64,000 bases of DNA, from assembly GCF_021012795.1 (NCBI RefSeq), contig NZ_VFYU01000014.1, positions 124,001 through 188,000 on the forward strand, written 5' to 3'. The position numbers were made by a program, and so were the translations under genes. The notes under the pieces are model-generated. The model did no database searches and was not told where the DNA came from. It saw only the letters and a list, made by a program, of their open reading frames with translations. Below, piece by piece: positions 16,990-26,373 of the stretch (position 1 is its first letter; every line of letters begins with the position of its first letter). Origin of the DNA: Psychrobacter sp. I-STPA10 (GTDB lineage Bacteria; Pseudomonadota; Gammaproteobacteria; Pseudomonadales; Moraxellaceae).

Positions 16990-18486
16990 TTATTTATAAA
17001 ATACTTGGTGCTTGTATATACTGATTTTTACATCCTGTTTATCTATTTTTAAGTTTTCAGGAGTACCTGAAAAAACATCTCTTTTTTGCTGCACTTGCTT
17101 TTTTATATTTGGCATAAAAACATGTTTATAGTGTCTAAAACTTTCTATATGCCATTTACGCCAAGCTTCCCAATAATCTAATCTTTCTAACAGTGAATTC
17201 TTATTATAAGCTCCATATTTATCGGATGTCATCAAAGAATTCTCGCGATGACTACCAATCGTTAGTGGTTTTTTTATTATTTGGATCTTATTTTTACCAT
17301 AGATTAGCTTTAATCTCTCAATAAATTCACTATCTGCTCCTGTTCGTATAATATGCCATAACCCTACTTCATTTTTAACTGTATTAAAACGAAACATTGG
17401 AGAAGCAGGATTTTGCCGAAAAAAAGGATAAATATGTCTAGCATGATAAACACCTTGTTTATCTATTCTTAACCAATAAGAAGTAGTTGCAACTAAATCC
17501 TGATTTTGTATCAATGGAAAAATTTGCTCATATATCTTTTCAGGATGAGCCCAATCATCTGAATCTTGACAAGTTACAAATTCACCTGTTACATATAATG
17601 CTCCAATACTTTTTGCAACAAAAGTACCTACATTTCTTGGTAAGTCTACTACAATTATTCGATTATCTAATGATTGTAACTGTTTTGCAATCATTAAAGT
17701 CATATCAGTACTACAATCATTAACAATAATAACTTCTATATTACTCCAAGTCTGATATAGTAAACTTTCTATACATCCTCTTAAAGTTTCTTCTGCATTA
17801 TAAGCAGTTACAATAATACTAACCTTATTTAAAGCTTGGCTATCTATAGTGCTAATATTCTGTAAATTTAAAGTATAATTATTTACTTGGAATCCTAAAG
17901 AGAGGTTATCTAGTCCTATCTTAGATAAAGAAAATTTAGAAAACATATGATTTATATTCTCTAGTTTTTCATATAGATTTACATATAAAATATTACTAAT
18001 CAAACAAAGTTGATCGATATTTGCCTTTTCTATAGAAAAGTTAGTAATTAACCTTATATTTAATATAGAAACTAATTTTGATGATTGATATTGTGTCAGT
18101 AAAGCAAAATAGAGGCCCATATAATAAGAGCTCTCTAAATATTTTTTCTCTCTATTTAACCAATTTAGTATTATTTCTGGTTGATAAGTAACTACCTCAC
18201 TAACTATTTCATGATGAAACTGTGTATACTTTCTGCTAAACAATATTTCTTCTAGCTTAATTTTTACTTCTTTTAAAGATAGAGCATCTCTCTTAACTTG
18301 CACAATAAACTTGACAACAATTTGACGCTTCGTTCTTAATAAAGTATTAGTATCTAGAACTGTTTGATATAGACCTAGCCGAGTTGCCATCCATTGTTGT
18401 CTAGGAGTTATATACCTAACCTGAGCAGGGCAGTAACTTAACAGTTTAGTAAAGTTATTGCTTTTAAAAAATATATAATAAATCAA
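16990..18486 (-). CDS. family 2 glycosyltransferase with helical N-terminal extension
   Basis: Residues ~215-320 are a GT-A glycosyltransferase domain: KVSIIVTAYNAEETLRGCIE, IEVIIVNDCSTDMT, NVGTFVAKSIGAL and the metal-binding FVTCQDSDDWAHPEK. It probably adds a sugar to the surface polysaccharide on the cytoplasmic face of the membrane. About 210 residues before it are predicted helical and not recognised. The start is uncertain: TTG at 18486 gives 498 residues; ATG at 18390 gives 466; neither has a clear ribosome site. It lies 10 bases after ugd copy 2 and 26 bases before galU, so it is cotranscribed. AT-rich codon use, like the neighbouring transferases, suggests horizontal origin. Confidence 0.82.
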   Translation of the reverse strand: MIYYIFFKSNNFTKLLSYCPAQVRYITPRQQWMATRLGLYQTVLDTNTLLRTKRQIVVKFIVQVKRDALSLKEVKIKLEEILFSRKYTQFHHEIVSEVVTYQPEIILNWLNREKKYLESSYYMGLYFALLTQYQSSKLVSILNIRLITNFSIEKANIDQLCLISNILYVNLYEKLENINHMFSKFSLSKIGLDNLSLGFQVNNYTLNLQNISTIDSQALNKVSIIVTAYNAEETLRGCIESLLYQTWSNIEVIIVNDCSTDMTLMIAKQLQSLDNRIIVVDLPRNVGTFVAKSIGALYVTGEFVTCQDSDDWAHPEKIYEQIFPLIQNQDLVATTSYWLRIDKQGVYHARHIYPFFRQNPASPMFRFNTVKNEVGLWHIIRTGADSEFIERLKLIYGKNKIQIIKKPLTIGSHRENSLMTSDKYGAYNKNSLLERLDYWEAWRKWHIESFRHYKHVFMPNIKKQVQQKRDVFSGTPENLKIDKQDVKISIYKHQVFYK

Positions 18487-18496
18487 GGGTTATATC

Positions 18497-19669
18497 TTAA
18501 TAATCTGAACCAGATAAATCTCTTGTATATATCTTATCTAAGCAATCTTGAAGTTCATCAGTAAGACGATTAGCAACAATAATATCAGATTTACTTTTAA
18601 ATTCTTGCAAGTTACCTAATACAACTGAACCCAAAAAGGTCGATTCAGCTAAATTTGGCTCATAAATGATCACCTCTGTACCCACCGATTTCAATTGTTT
18701 AATAATATCCTGAATAGCCGATGCTCTAAAATTATCAGAACCAGCCTTCATAATTAGACGATAAATACCTACTACTTTAGGGTTTTTAGATAATATATTT
18801 TCTGTAATAAAATGCTTCCGAGTTTTATTTGATGAAACAACAGCTTGAATTAAATTTTGAGGTACATCTTTATAATTTGCTAATAACTGCTGTGTGTCTT
18901 TAGGCAAGCAATAACCTCCATAACCAAATGATGGATTATTATAAAAATTTCCTACTCTAGGATCTAAACAAACTCCTTTAATAATTTGTTCAGTATCTAA
19001 GCCATGTACTACGGCATATGTATCTAACTCATTAAAATAAGCCACTCGTAATGCTAAGTACGTATTAGCAAATAACTTAATAGCCTCCGCCTCTGTACTA
19101 TTAGTCAGCAATATCTCAATATCATCTTTAATAGCACAATCAGCCAAAATATAGGCAAACTCTTTAGCTCTTTCAGACTGCTCACCAACAACAATTCGAG
19201 AAGGATAAAGGTTGTCATATAATGCCTTACCTTCTCGTAAAAATTCTGGAGAGAAAATCACACTATCAATACCTAATTTTTCATTTATATTTTTTGTAAA
19301 CCCTACAGGCACTGTTGATTTAATAAATATAACTGCATTAGGATTAATAGCAAGTACATCATCAATAACTGTTTCAACACTACTAGTATCAAAAAAGTTA
19401 GACTTAACATCATAGTTCGTTGGAGTTGCAATTAATACATAATCTGCTAGCTGATATGCTTTTTGCTTATCAGTTGTTGCAATTAAGTTAAGCTCTTTAC
19501 GAGCCAAAAAATTTGCAATTTCTTTGTCATCAATAGGAGATTGAAGTTGATTTATTTTACTAATCTTCTTCTCATCAATGTCTAATGCTATTACCTCATG
19601 CTTCTGTGCCAAAAGGACTGCATTAGATAGACCAACATAGCCAGTACCTGCAATTGTTATCTTTTTCAT
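18497..19669 (-). CDS. ugd: UDP-glucose 6-dehydrogenase, copy 2
   Basis: The 390-residue product has an intact set of motifs: [71 protein letters not shown] and [11 protein letters not shown] with catalytic Cys254. Length matches the short (388-residue) Ugd class. It probably makes UDP-glucuronate. It resembles copy 1 at 7774 far more than the cysteine-less homologue at 12919. It is the first gene of a run with the long glycosyltransferase and galU, after a 684-bp gene-free gap. Confidence 0.9.
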   Translation of the reverse strand: MKKITIAGTGYVGLSNAVLLAQKHEVIALDIDEKKISKINQLQSPIDDKEIANFLARKELNLIATTDKQKAYQLADYVLIATPTNYDVKSNFFDTSSVETVIDDVLAINPNAVIFIKSTVPVGFTKNINEKLGIDSVIFSPEFLREGKALYDNLYPSRIVVGEQSERAKEFAYILADCAIKDDIEILLTNSTEAEAIKLFANTYLALRVAYFNELDTYAVVHGLDTEQIIKGVCLDPRVGNFYNNPSFGYGGYCLPKDTQQLLANYKDVPQNLIQAVVSSNKTRKHFITENILSKNPKVVGIYRLIMKAGSDNFRASAIQDIIKQLKSVGTEVIIYEPNLAESTFLGSVVLGNLQEFKSKSDIIVANRLTDELQDCLDKIYTRDLSGSDY

Positions 19670-20353
19670 TCTTTAATTTCGTCCATATATATTCAAAATA
19701 TACAATATGATCCTCACCTAAATATAAATCAATCTACATTCCAATTAATCCCTAGTAAACTTTCTCAGAACTGTCTACAGGATGCAATAATCCTAATAAA
19801 ATATATATTAATGCATTTCCAGTAAGTAAACTGCCAATATTAGTAACTTCAACTCTATCACTGGATACTATTATTCAATATTCATCTCTATGATAATTCA
19901 TTTATCCTGATAATTTTTCACTAACCTTACTGTAATAAATTTCACCCAACAGACTTAATTTTGTTACATTTTATAGCTCAAACTATTAAAAAGTAAAGGT
20001 TAGTACAACAATATTTTTATAAAAAAAATTCAATTTACCACAATGAATAGCAATCAATCGATAGCTTACATATAAAGTATGACAACATGTGTTAAGTCTA
20101 CACACTCTTAGCAAGCCAGAAATTACTTTAACATCATGTATTGTACTCTCAGTAATGATAAAAGAAATTATATTACCAACCACTTAACTTAACGATTTTA
20201 TACATAGTGTTATGTGATCCAAAATATCTTGGTAAATAAGAGAATCATCTATAAAACCATGATTCTTTTTATGTCTTATATATTTCAACTATTTTATTAA
20301 AATCTCGTAACAGATAACTTAATATGAATATTAGATAAATTAACTTCGAAAAA
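19670..20353. other. gene-free AT-rich gap in the polysaccharide locus
   Basis: These 684 bases lie between the start of ugd copy 2 and the end of the downstream-reading glycosyltransferase. No reading frame with a ribosome site or recognisable product was found. It must hold the promoter for the ugd-galU-galE transcript and the 3' end of the glycosyltransferase operon, but no convincing promoter or terminator could be picked out. Confidence 0.5.
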
Positions 20354-21376
20354 TCATAAGCTTTCTTCTATAATATTAATATTAGAAATTAAAGAGTTAT
20401 ACTCATCTATATTTATCTTTACAGGCTTTTCTCGATATTTTATATATCTAAAAGACTTTATTAGTTTCCAGTTTTTTGTGGCATACCTTAAAATCGATGG
20501 ATACTTTACAACTCTTAGTATCATATTATTTTCTTTCGATAGTTGAGAGTGCATATAGTATTTAATAGCATTCCTCTTATCTCCCAACTCTGAAAAATCC
20601 TCAGCTATATTTCTAAAAAACTCAGTATATTCTGAATATGAAAGGTTATTTTTTAAATACTTACTTCTTATTTTTAGATGTCCATATATCCTATTTTTAT
20701 TACTACTAGTAATTCTTTCTTCATCATGATCTACATAAATACAAAGAGGTTCTGAAACACCAACATATTTAATATATCTAGATACTCGAATAAAAAAATC
20801 CCAGTCCTGACATGCCGGTAAACTTTGATCAAAACCTCCTATAAACCTTGCTATCCACGTCTCTACTACAACAGAGCTTAAAGTACCTAAATAGTTAGAT
20901 GTTAGCAACTTATCATATATTAACTCTCTTCCAGAAAACTGCTGAGCAATTATAGAATACTCAGCATCAACTCTAACTCTTCCTGTACAAGATAAAATTG
21001 GACGCGTTTCCTGATAACTTCCACGATAAATATGTTCCATTTGTGTCTTTACTTTATTTTGAGTCCATATATCATCACTATCTAAAAAAGCTATATATTT
21101 AGTATCAACCATATTTATACCATAGTTTCTACAAACGTTTGCACCAGAATTTTCTGCCATTCTTACTAGTTCAATTTCTATATCATAATCAAGACTATTA
21201 AGAGTATCAATTTTAGATTTAACTTTTTCAAATATCTCCACATCCGAACAATCATCAACAACTATAATTTTTTTAACACTTTCTGTTTGTAAAAGCACTG
21301 AAGCTAATGCCTTTATTAGTGTCTCATCTCTATTATAATTAGGTATTATAACTGTTATCTCATGTACTACTTTCAT
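20354..21376 (-). CDS. family 2 glycosyltransferase
   Basis: The 340-residue protein opens directly with a GT-A fold: ITVIIPNYNRDETLIKALAS, KIIVVDDCSD, AENSGANVCRNYGIN, and YIAFLDSDDIWTQNK with the DxD metal site, then LPACQDWDFFIRVSRY. It probably transfers a sugar during surface polysaccharide assembly; donor and acceptor cannot be told. The gene follows the GT4 gene by 5 bases and is the last of a three-gene operon. Codon use is AT-rich. Confidence 0.88.
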   Translation of the reverse strand: MKVVHEITVIIPNYNRDETLIKALASVLLQTESVKKIIVVDDCSDVEIFEKVKSKIDTLNSLDYDIEIELVRMAENSGANVCRNYGINMVDTKYIAFLDSDDIWTQNKVKTQMEHIYRGSYQETRPILSCTGRVRVDAEYSIIAQQFSGRELIYDKLLTSNYLGTLSSVVVETWIARFIGGFDQSLPACQDWDFFIRVSRYIKYVGVSEPLCIYVDHDEERITSSNKNRIYGHLKIRSKYLKNNLSYSEYTEFFRNIAEDFSELGDKRNAIKYYMHSQLSKENNMILRVVKYPSILRYATKNWKLIKSFRYIKYREKPVKINIDEYNSLISNINIIEESL

Positions 21377-21381
21377 TGTAA

Positions 21382-22554
21382 TTATACCTTTCCTACTAAT
21401 GAAATTAATTTTTGCACCTGTATATTTTTATTATGCTGATTCTGAACCTTGTCTTTAGCATTCTTAATTATTTCATATTTACTACTATCATCTAAATTAA
21501 AAGCTTTTTTGATAGTATTAGCTAGCTCTATGAAATCTCCTTCTTTAACCAAAAATCCATTTATATTATTTGTAACAAGCTCAGGTATACCAGAATGATA
21601 TGTAGATACAACTATCATACCAGCATTCATAGCTTCCATTAGAACTACTGGTAATCCTTCTGAATCCATGTTAGAAGCAACAATACTTGGTAACACAAAA
21701 ATATCACATTTATTCATCAAATCAATAATGAAACTATGTTGTTGAGCACCATATATTACAACCTGATCTAATAAACCTATAGCTCTGATTTCGTTTTCTA
21801 TATCTTTCTTTAATGGACCATCTCCAACTATATGTAACCTAAACTTCACTCCTTTATCTTTCAATATTTTACATGCTAATATTAGATATATTAGCCCTTT
21901 TTTCTCTACCATTCTACCTACAAATAATAATTGTGGAATATCCTGATAATGCGATAATCTTGTTTGTATAGGTAAATTAGTTCCTAAATAGATACATTCA
22001 ATATTTTTAATGTTAGTATTTTTTCTTAAAGTTTCAGCAAATTTTTTATTAACACAAATTGCATAATCTATATATGCATCTACTTGTCTATATTTCTTCC
22101 AACCATTTTTATATATATAAGATGTTATATCATGACCATGAAAAATTATTATATTTTTAGCAGATTTTAATACATATTTTTTGAGCTGAGTTGAGATTGG
22201 GTAATTATTTCCAAAATGAGTAATCATAACATCTGGCTCACTCTCAAGCTGTAAATACGTAATGAGAGTTTGTAGATGTATCTTTTTATTTAACCTTAAG
22301 GCTATTAACATTAAACTTTTTCTAGGACGCTTAATAAACCCTTTAATACACCTTAAAATCAATTTTTTATTAACAGGTTTAATATATAATAACTTCTCTT
22401 CAATTTCTGGAACTGCACTTTCAAACTGAAAGTTAGTTTTTTTCCGAGCTAAAACCTGAACCTTAGCACCACTTTCTTTGAAGCCTTTAATATGATCCAA
22501 CACAAATGTCTGAGATAATACAGGAAAAACTCCATTAATAAATAATACGTTCAT
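21382..22554 (-). CDS. family 4 glycosyltransferase (WcaL-like)
   Basis: The 390-residue protein has the GT-B layout of GT4 enzymes: an N-terminal domain with LSQTFVLDHIKGFKESGAKV, then LLFVGRMVEKKGLIYLILAC, LHIVGDGPLKKDIENE, and the nucleotide-sugar site DIFVLPSIV followed by SEGLPVVLMEAMNAGMIVVS (ExxxxxxxE). The SQTFVxxH-type start recalls colanic-acid WcaL/AmsK transferases. Its ATG overlaps the upstream stop as ATGA, so the two are translationally coupled. Confidence 0.88.
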   Translation of the reverse strand: MNVLFINGVFPVLSQTFVLDHIKGFKESGAKVQVLARKKTNFQFESAVPEIEEKLLYIKPVNKKLILRCIKGFIKRPRKSLMLIALRLNKKIHLQTLITYLQLESEPDVMITHFGNNYPISTQLKKYVLKSAKNIIIFHGHDITSYIYKNGWKKYRQVDAYIDYAICVNKKFAETLRKNTNIKNIECIYLGTNLPIQTRLSHYQDIPQLLFVGRMVEKKGLIYLILACKILKDKGVKFRLHIVGDGPLKKDIENEIRAIGLLDQVVIYGAQQHSFIIDLMNKCDIFVLPSIVASNMDSEGLPVVLMEAMNAGMIVVSTYHSGIPELVTNNINGFLVKEGDFIELANTIKKAFNLDDSSKYEIIKNAKDKVQNQHNKNIQVQKLISLVGKV

Positions 22555-23165
22555 ACTAAATCTCGTTTTATTAAATATGCTTTATTATGTATCCATGGCA
22601 TTTCATTTATACCTAAATGAAATTCTTCTATAATCTTACAGTTTAGCATTTCTAACTGTCTTTCTAAATCTAGTTTAGTGATACCCATTTGCCAAACACC
22701 ATAACTATCTTTAATATATCTCTTAGTAGAAACATCATATGTTTTTTGGTTAGCGAACCATTTTTTGATATAGCTTGCACTTTTGACTGGTACATTTTTA
22801 ATATACCATTCATATCCATACTGTTTAAAATCTAATGAAACATCTCCTATTGTCCACATTGGATTTATGATAATAGAAAATTTAGATATACCAACATAAT
22901 CCTGTATTACATCTTTCCATGTGGGTGATAAAAAACATAGTGTATCAATACAAATAAACAAATCACAATTTTCATTAATTTTGGTGTTTCTTTTATTAAA
23001 ATGAATATACTTAATATCTTTTCTCTCTTTATTTTTAAAATTGATGATTTTCATTAAATCTTTACTATGTCTTGTTCCTATTTCATAAATAACTTCAACC
23101 TCACCAATTGTTTTAACAAAACGTCTAATAGCTGATTTTTGTGCGAAACTTAGTGGATTATGCAT
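22551..23165 (-). CDS. unknown protein, possibly degenerate methyltransferase, polysaccharide locus
   Basis: The 204-residue product begins with FAQKSAIRRFVKTIGEVEVIYEIGTRHSKD and has a strand-like IHFNKRN, LFICIDTLCFLSPTW and SIIINPMWT, which faintly recalls a class I methyltransferase Rossmann fold without a clear glycine-rich SAM loop. The latter half is not recognised. It is the first gene of an operon with the GT4 and GT2 genes (4-base overlap with GT4). A role in modifying or synthesising the surface glycan is inferred from position only. Confidence 0.6.
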   Translation of the reverse strand: MHNPLSFAQKSAIRRFVKTIGEVEVIYEIGTRHSKDLMKIINFKNKERKDIKYIHFNKRNTKINENCDLFICIDTLCFLSPTWKDVIQDYVGISKFSIIINPMWTIGDVSLDFKQYGYEWYIKNVPVKSASYIKKWFANQKTYDVSTKRYIKDSYGVWQMGITKLDLERQLEMLNCKIIEEFHLGINEMPWIHNKAYLIKRDLV

Positions 23166-23790
23166 TCTTAATCTCTTGATAATTATGTAAGATAAAAAAT
23201 AAAATTAATGGAGCTATACTAGTCAAGTAAAAACTTTTAGGATAGCACAATAAGAAAAAGTAAATGAAGCTAAGCTACTGTAAGCAAAGCATACTTAATA
23301 AACTGCTTATTGAAAGATCTTCAGTCAGTTTTAATAAAACTACAGTCTTTCAGATGGCTTTAGGCTATGGGAAAGAGAAAAAAACCACTTAATTAAGTAC
23401 CAAAGACCTTGTTGCATACCAGTAGAACCTTGAATATAAAGTCACTCATAACTTTTTTAGGTTAATCTCAAAAAAGGTTTTTCTGTTTAACTTGATATTG
23501 ATAATATCTCTTGTATCAAGATACTATGCTAATAGTTAATGGTATTACAATTTAAGTCTAGTAAAAATTCTATTTTAGTTGCATCTACAAAACAACTTTT
23601 TATGTTTATTTCAGCTTAACTTACTATTATATTCCATATTTCTAGTATATAAGGTTATTTCTGATAAGCTAAAATCTCATATAATAATAAAATTAGTACA
23701 ACACAAATAGGTACAATATTGTTACATAACAAATAAAAACATACTATAAGTACTTAGTAGCTCTTTGGTCATCTTATTAAATTAATATAT
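23166..23790. other. gene-free AT-rich border between polysaccharide locus and suc genes
   Basis: No coding gene is supported here. A nested inverted repeat is visible: TGAAAGA (23311-23317) pairs with TCTTTCA (23346-23352) and encloses AGTTTT-AAT-AAAACT (23327-23341). The region should contain the promoter for the minus-strand glycosyltransferase operon. Composition is strongly AT-rich, like the rest of the locus. Confidence 0.45.
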
Positions 23791-23820
23791 AGAACCCCCC
23801 CTTATTATAGGGGGGGTTCT
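23791..23820 (-). terminator. strong GC hairpin downstream of sucD
   Basis: AGAACCCCCCC (23791-23801) and GGGGGGGTTCT (23810-23820) form a perfect 11-bp stem with an 8-base AT loop, 38 bases after the sucD stop. The following minus-strand bases are AT-rich rather than a clean T-run, so it may act as a terminator or as a 3'-end stabilising structure. Confidence 0.65.
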
Positions 23821-23858
23821 ATTACATTATCAAGTAAAAACCATAAACTTTTTATGGT

Positions 23859-24734
23859 TTACCAACCAGTAACTTCTTTTAGCTTCTCACCAATTTTAGA
23901 TGGGTCACGAGTATAGGCAATACCAGCATCTTCAAAGGCCTTGAACTTCTCTTCTGCTGTACCTTTACCACCAGAGATAATCGCACCAGCATGTCCCATA
24001 CGCTTACCTTTTGGTGCAGTTACACCAGCAATATAACCAACCACAGGTTTAGTCACATGCTCTTTGATATAAGCTGCTGCTTCTTCTTCCGCTGTACCAC
24101 CAATTTCACCAATTAAGATAATGGCTTCAGTTTGTGGATCTTCTTGGAATAGTTTTAAGCAATCAATTTGGTTCATACCTGGGATTGGGTCACCGCCGAT
24201 ACCGATACAAGTAGACTGACCAAAACCTAGCTTAGTTGTTTGGGCTACCGCTTCATAAGTCAATGTACCAGAGCGTGAGATGATACCGACTTTACCTGGC
24301 TGGTGGATATGACCTGGCATGATACCAATTTTACACTCACCTGGTGTGATCACGCCTGGACAGTTCGGACCAACCATTTTCACATCGCCCGCTTCTTCAA
24401 CATAGCGTTTGGCTTTTAGCATATCTAGTGTCGGTACACCTTCAGTGATCACAACAATTAGCTTCACACCCGCATCGACCGCTTCAATGATAGAGTCTAA
24501 AACGAAAGGTGCTGGCACATAGATAACGGTTGCATCAGCATTGGTTTCGTCCATTGCCTCTTGCATGGTATTAAATACAGGCAAGCCTAAGTGGGTTTGT
24601 CCACCTTTACCAGGCGTCACACCACCGACAACTTTTGTGCCATATTCAATGGCTTGTTCTGAGTGAAAAGTACCATTTTTACCAGTAAAGCCTTGCACCA
24701 ATACTTTGGTGTCTTTATCAATTAGTACGCTCAT
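23859..24734 (-). CDS. sucD: succinyl-CoA synthetase alpha subunit
   Basis: SucD with SucC converts succinyl-CoA to succinate with NTP formation in the TCA cycle. The 291 residues show the CoA-binding Rossmann region [59 protein letters not shown], and the phosphorylated His in [20 protein letters not shown]. The ribosome site AAGGA precedes the ATG. It follows sucC by 157 bases. Confidence 0.97.
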   Translation of the reverse strand: MSVLIDKDTKVLVQGFTGKNGTFHSEQAIEYGTKVVGGVTPGKGGQTHLGLPVFNTMQEAMDETNADATVIYVPAPFVLDSIIEAVDAGVKLIVVITEGVPTLDMLKAKRYVEEAGDVKMVGPNCPGVITPGECKIGIMPGHIHQPGKVGIISRSGTLTYEAVAQTTKLGFGQSTCIGIGGDPIPGMNQIDCLKLFQEDPQTEAIILIGEIGGTAEEEAAAYIKEHVTKPVVGYIAGVTAPKGKRMGHAGAIISGGKGTAEEKFKAFEDAGIAYTRDPSKIGEKLKEVTGW

Positions 24735-24891
24735 TATTAATCCTTATATTTATTTTACAGATATTTGTATGTCAGAATTATGAATATTTTTTATTTTTCA
24801 TAATCATAAGCCAACTAAAACAATAGTGGCATAAGCAAAAGTTTTCTTCTTTGCCCAACACACATCTAGTAATACATTGTATTTGCTCTGA

Positions 24892-26058
24892 TTATGCTTT
24901 TACTGCATCAACGATTTTTTGTGCAGCGTCTGACAAGCCTTGTGCAGAGATAATCTTAACGTCTGATGACTCTAGTAGCTCAGCACCTTTTTCTGCATTG
25001 TTACCTTCTAAGCGTACAACTACAGGTACTTGCACATCTACTTCTTTAACTGCCGCAATAATGGCTTCTGCAATCATGTCACAACGTACAATACCACCAA
25101 AGATATTGATCAACACACCTTCTACGCTGTCATCTTCTAGGATAATTTTAAATGCTTCAACTACACGGTCTTTGGTTGCACCACCGCCTACATCTAGGAA
25201 GTTAGCTGGTTTACCACCATATAGCTTAATGATGTCCATGGTTGCCATCGCAAGACCAGCACCATTTACCATACAGCCAATATTACCTTCAAGGGCAACG
25301 TAATTTAAGTCAAATTCAGATGCTTTTAGCTCACGTTCATTTTCTTGTGAAGTATCACGTAGCTCTGCAATTTTTGGTAGACGATATAGTGCATTTGAGT
25401 CAATACCAATTTTGCCATCAACACAAGCAAGCTCACCGTTTTCACGTACTGCTAGGGGGTTAATTTCAAATAAAGCAAAGTCATTTTCAACAAATGCTTT
25501 GTAAGCGCCAGTCATTAATTTAACAAACTGATTAACTTGTTTGCCTTCAAGACCAAGTTTAAATGCCACTTCACGAGCTTGGAAAGGCATCAAACCAACT
25601 AAGGGATCAACGGTGATTTTTAATAGTTTTTCTGGTGTTTCTTCTGCTACTTTTTCAATCTCAACACCACCTTCAGTTGATGCCATAAAGGTAACACGAC
25701 GGCTTGAACGATCAACAACAGCACCAAGGTATAGCTCAGTTTGTACTGGATACATATCTTCTGCAACCAATACAAAGTTTACAGGCTGTCCATCTGCATC
25801 CGTCTGGTAAGTAACTAAATTTTTACCAATAAGTTCATCAGTAATTTGCTTGGCTTCTTCACGAGTTTTAGCAATTTTCACACCGCCTGCTTTACCACGT
25901 CCACCCGCATGTACTTGTGCTTTGATAACCGCCATATCAGTTGGGGTTTTATCAAAAGCTGCTGCTGCTTCATCGCCATTGTAAGCAATGATGCCCTTTT
26001 GGATAGGTAAACCATAGCTTTCTAATAATTCTTTAGCTTGATATTCATGTAAATTCAT
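24892..26058 (-). CDS. sucC: succinyl-CoA synthetase beta subunit (ADP-forming)
   Basis: SucC carries the ATP-grasp nucleotide-binding domain: [42 protein letters not shown] and the C-terminal [19 protein letters not shown] and [14 protein letters not shown] contacts with the alpha subunit. The 388 residues equal the family length. AAGGA lies upstream of the ATG. A structured 315-bp spacer separates it from lpd. Confidence 0.97.
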   Translation of the reverse strand: MNLHEYQAKELLESYGLPIQKGIIAYNGDEAAAAFDKTPTDMAVIKAQVHAGGRGKAGGVKIAKTREEAKQITDELIGKNLVTYQTDADGQPVNFVLVAEDMYPVQTELYLGAVVDRSSRRVTFMASTEGGVEIEKVAEETPEKLLKITVDPLVGLMPFQAREVAFKLGLEGKQVNQFVKLMTGAYKAFVENDFALFEINPLAVRENGELACVDGKIGIDSNALYRLPKIAELRDTSQENERELKASEFDLNYVALEGNIGCMVNGAGLAMATMDIIKLYGGKPANFLDVGGGATKDRVVEAFKIILEDDSVEGVLINIFGGIVRCDMIAEAIIAAVKEVDVQVPVVVRLEGNNAEKGAELLESSDVKIISAQGLSDAAQKIVDAVKA

Positions 26059-26194
26059 TGATTCTTTCCTTATTGTTAATATACCCAGTCAGCAGCCAAT
26101 TTCGTTGTAAGAATGAATTTATGGCTTCTGACATGATATAAAGTAAAAAAGCATAACATATTATATAGCAATCGATAAGTAACACATTTTAAAG

Positions 26195-26341
26195 ATGCTA
26201 CTTAAGTTATAATCTAACTAAATGATGACAAATAGATAGATTGATTGACCTATCAATCTATCTATTCACTCATCTACCTATTTAATTAACAAATTAACAA
26301 TAGTCTTATATTTTATAGTCAGACTTTCCCTTAAGTAGCAT
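26195..26341. repeat. nested inverted repeats between lpd and sucC
   Basis: Outer arms ATGCTACTTAAG (26195-26206) and CTTAAGTAGCAT (26330-26341) are perfect 12-bp inverted repeats. Inside lies a second perfect 15-bp inverted repeat, AATAGATAGATTGAT (26231-26245) with its complement at 26252-26266, around a 6-base loop. The layout resembles a small MITE-like element or an RNA processing structure within the suc transcript. No T-run follows the inner stem on the minus strand, so it is not a typical terminator. Nothing else was seen in the 26059-26373 spacer. Confidence 0.55.
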
Positions 26342-26373
26342 ATATACACTTATCTATTTGTGACTAAAACGAT

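Noticed and set aside
19986..20183. 65-residue frame in the polysaccharide locus gap
   Set aside because: AT-rich chance frame without a start signal or domain.
24851..25463. Long plus-strand frames over sucC
   Set aside because: They lie opposite a well-supported gene, lack ribosome sites and show no domain.
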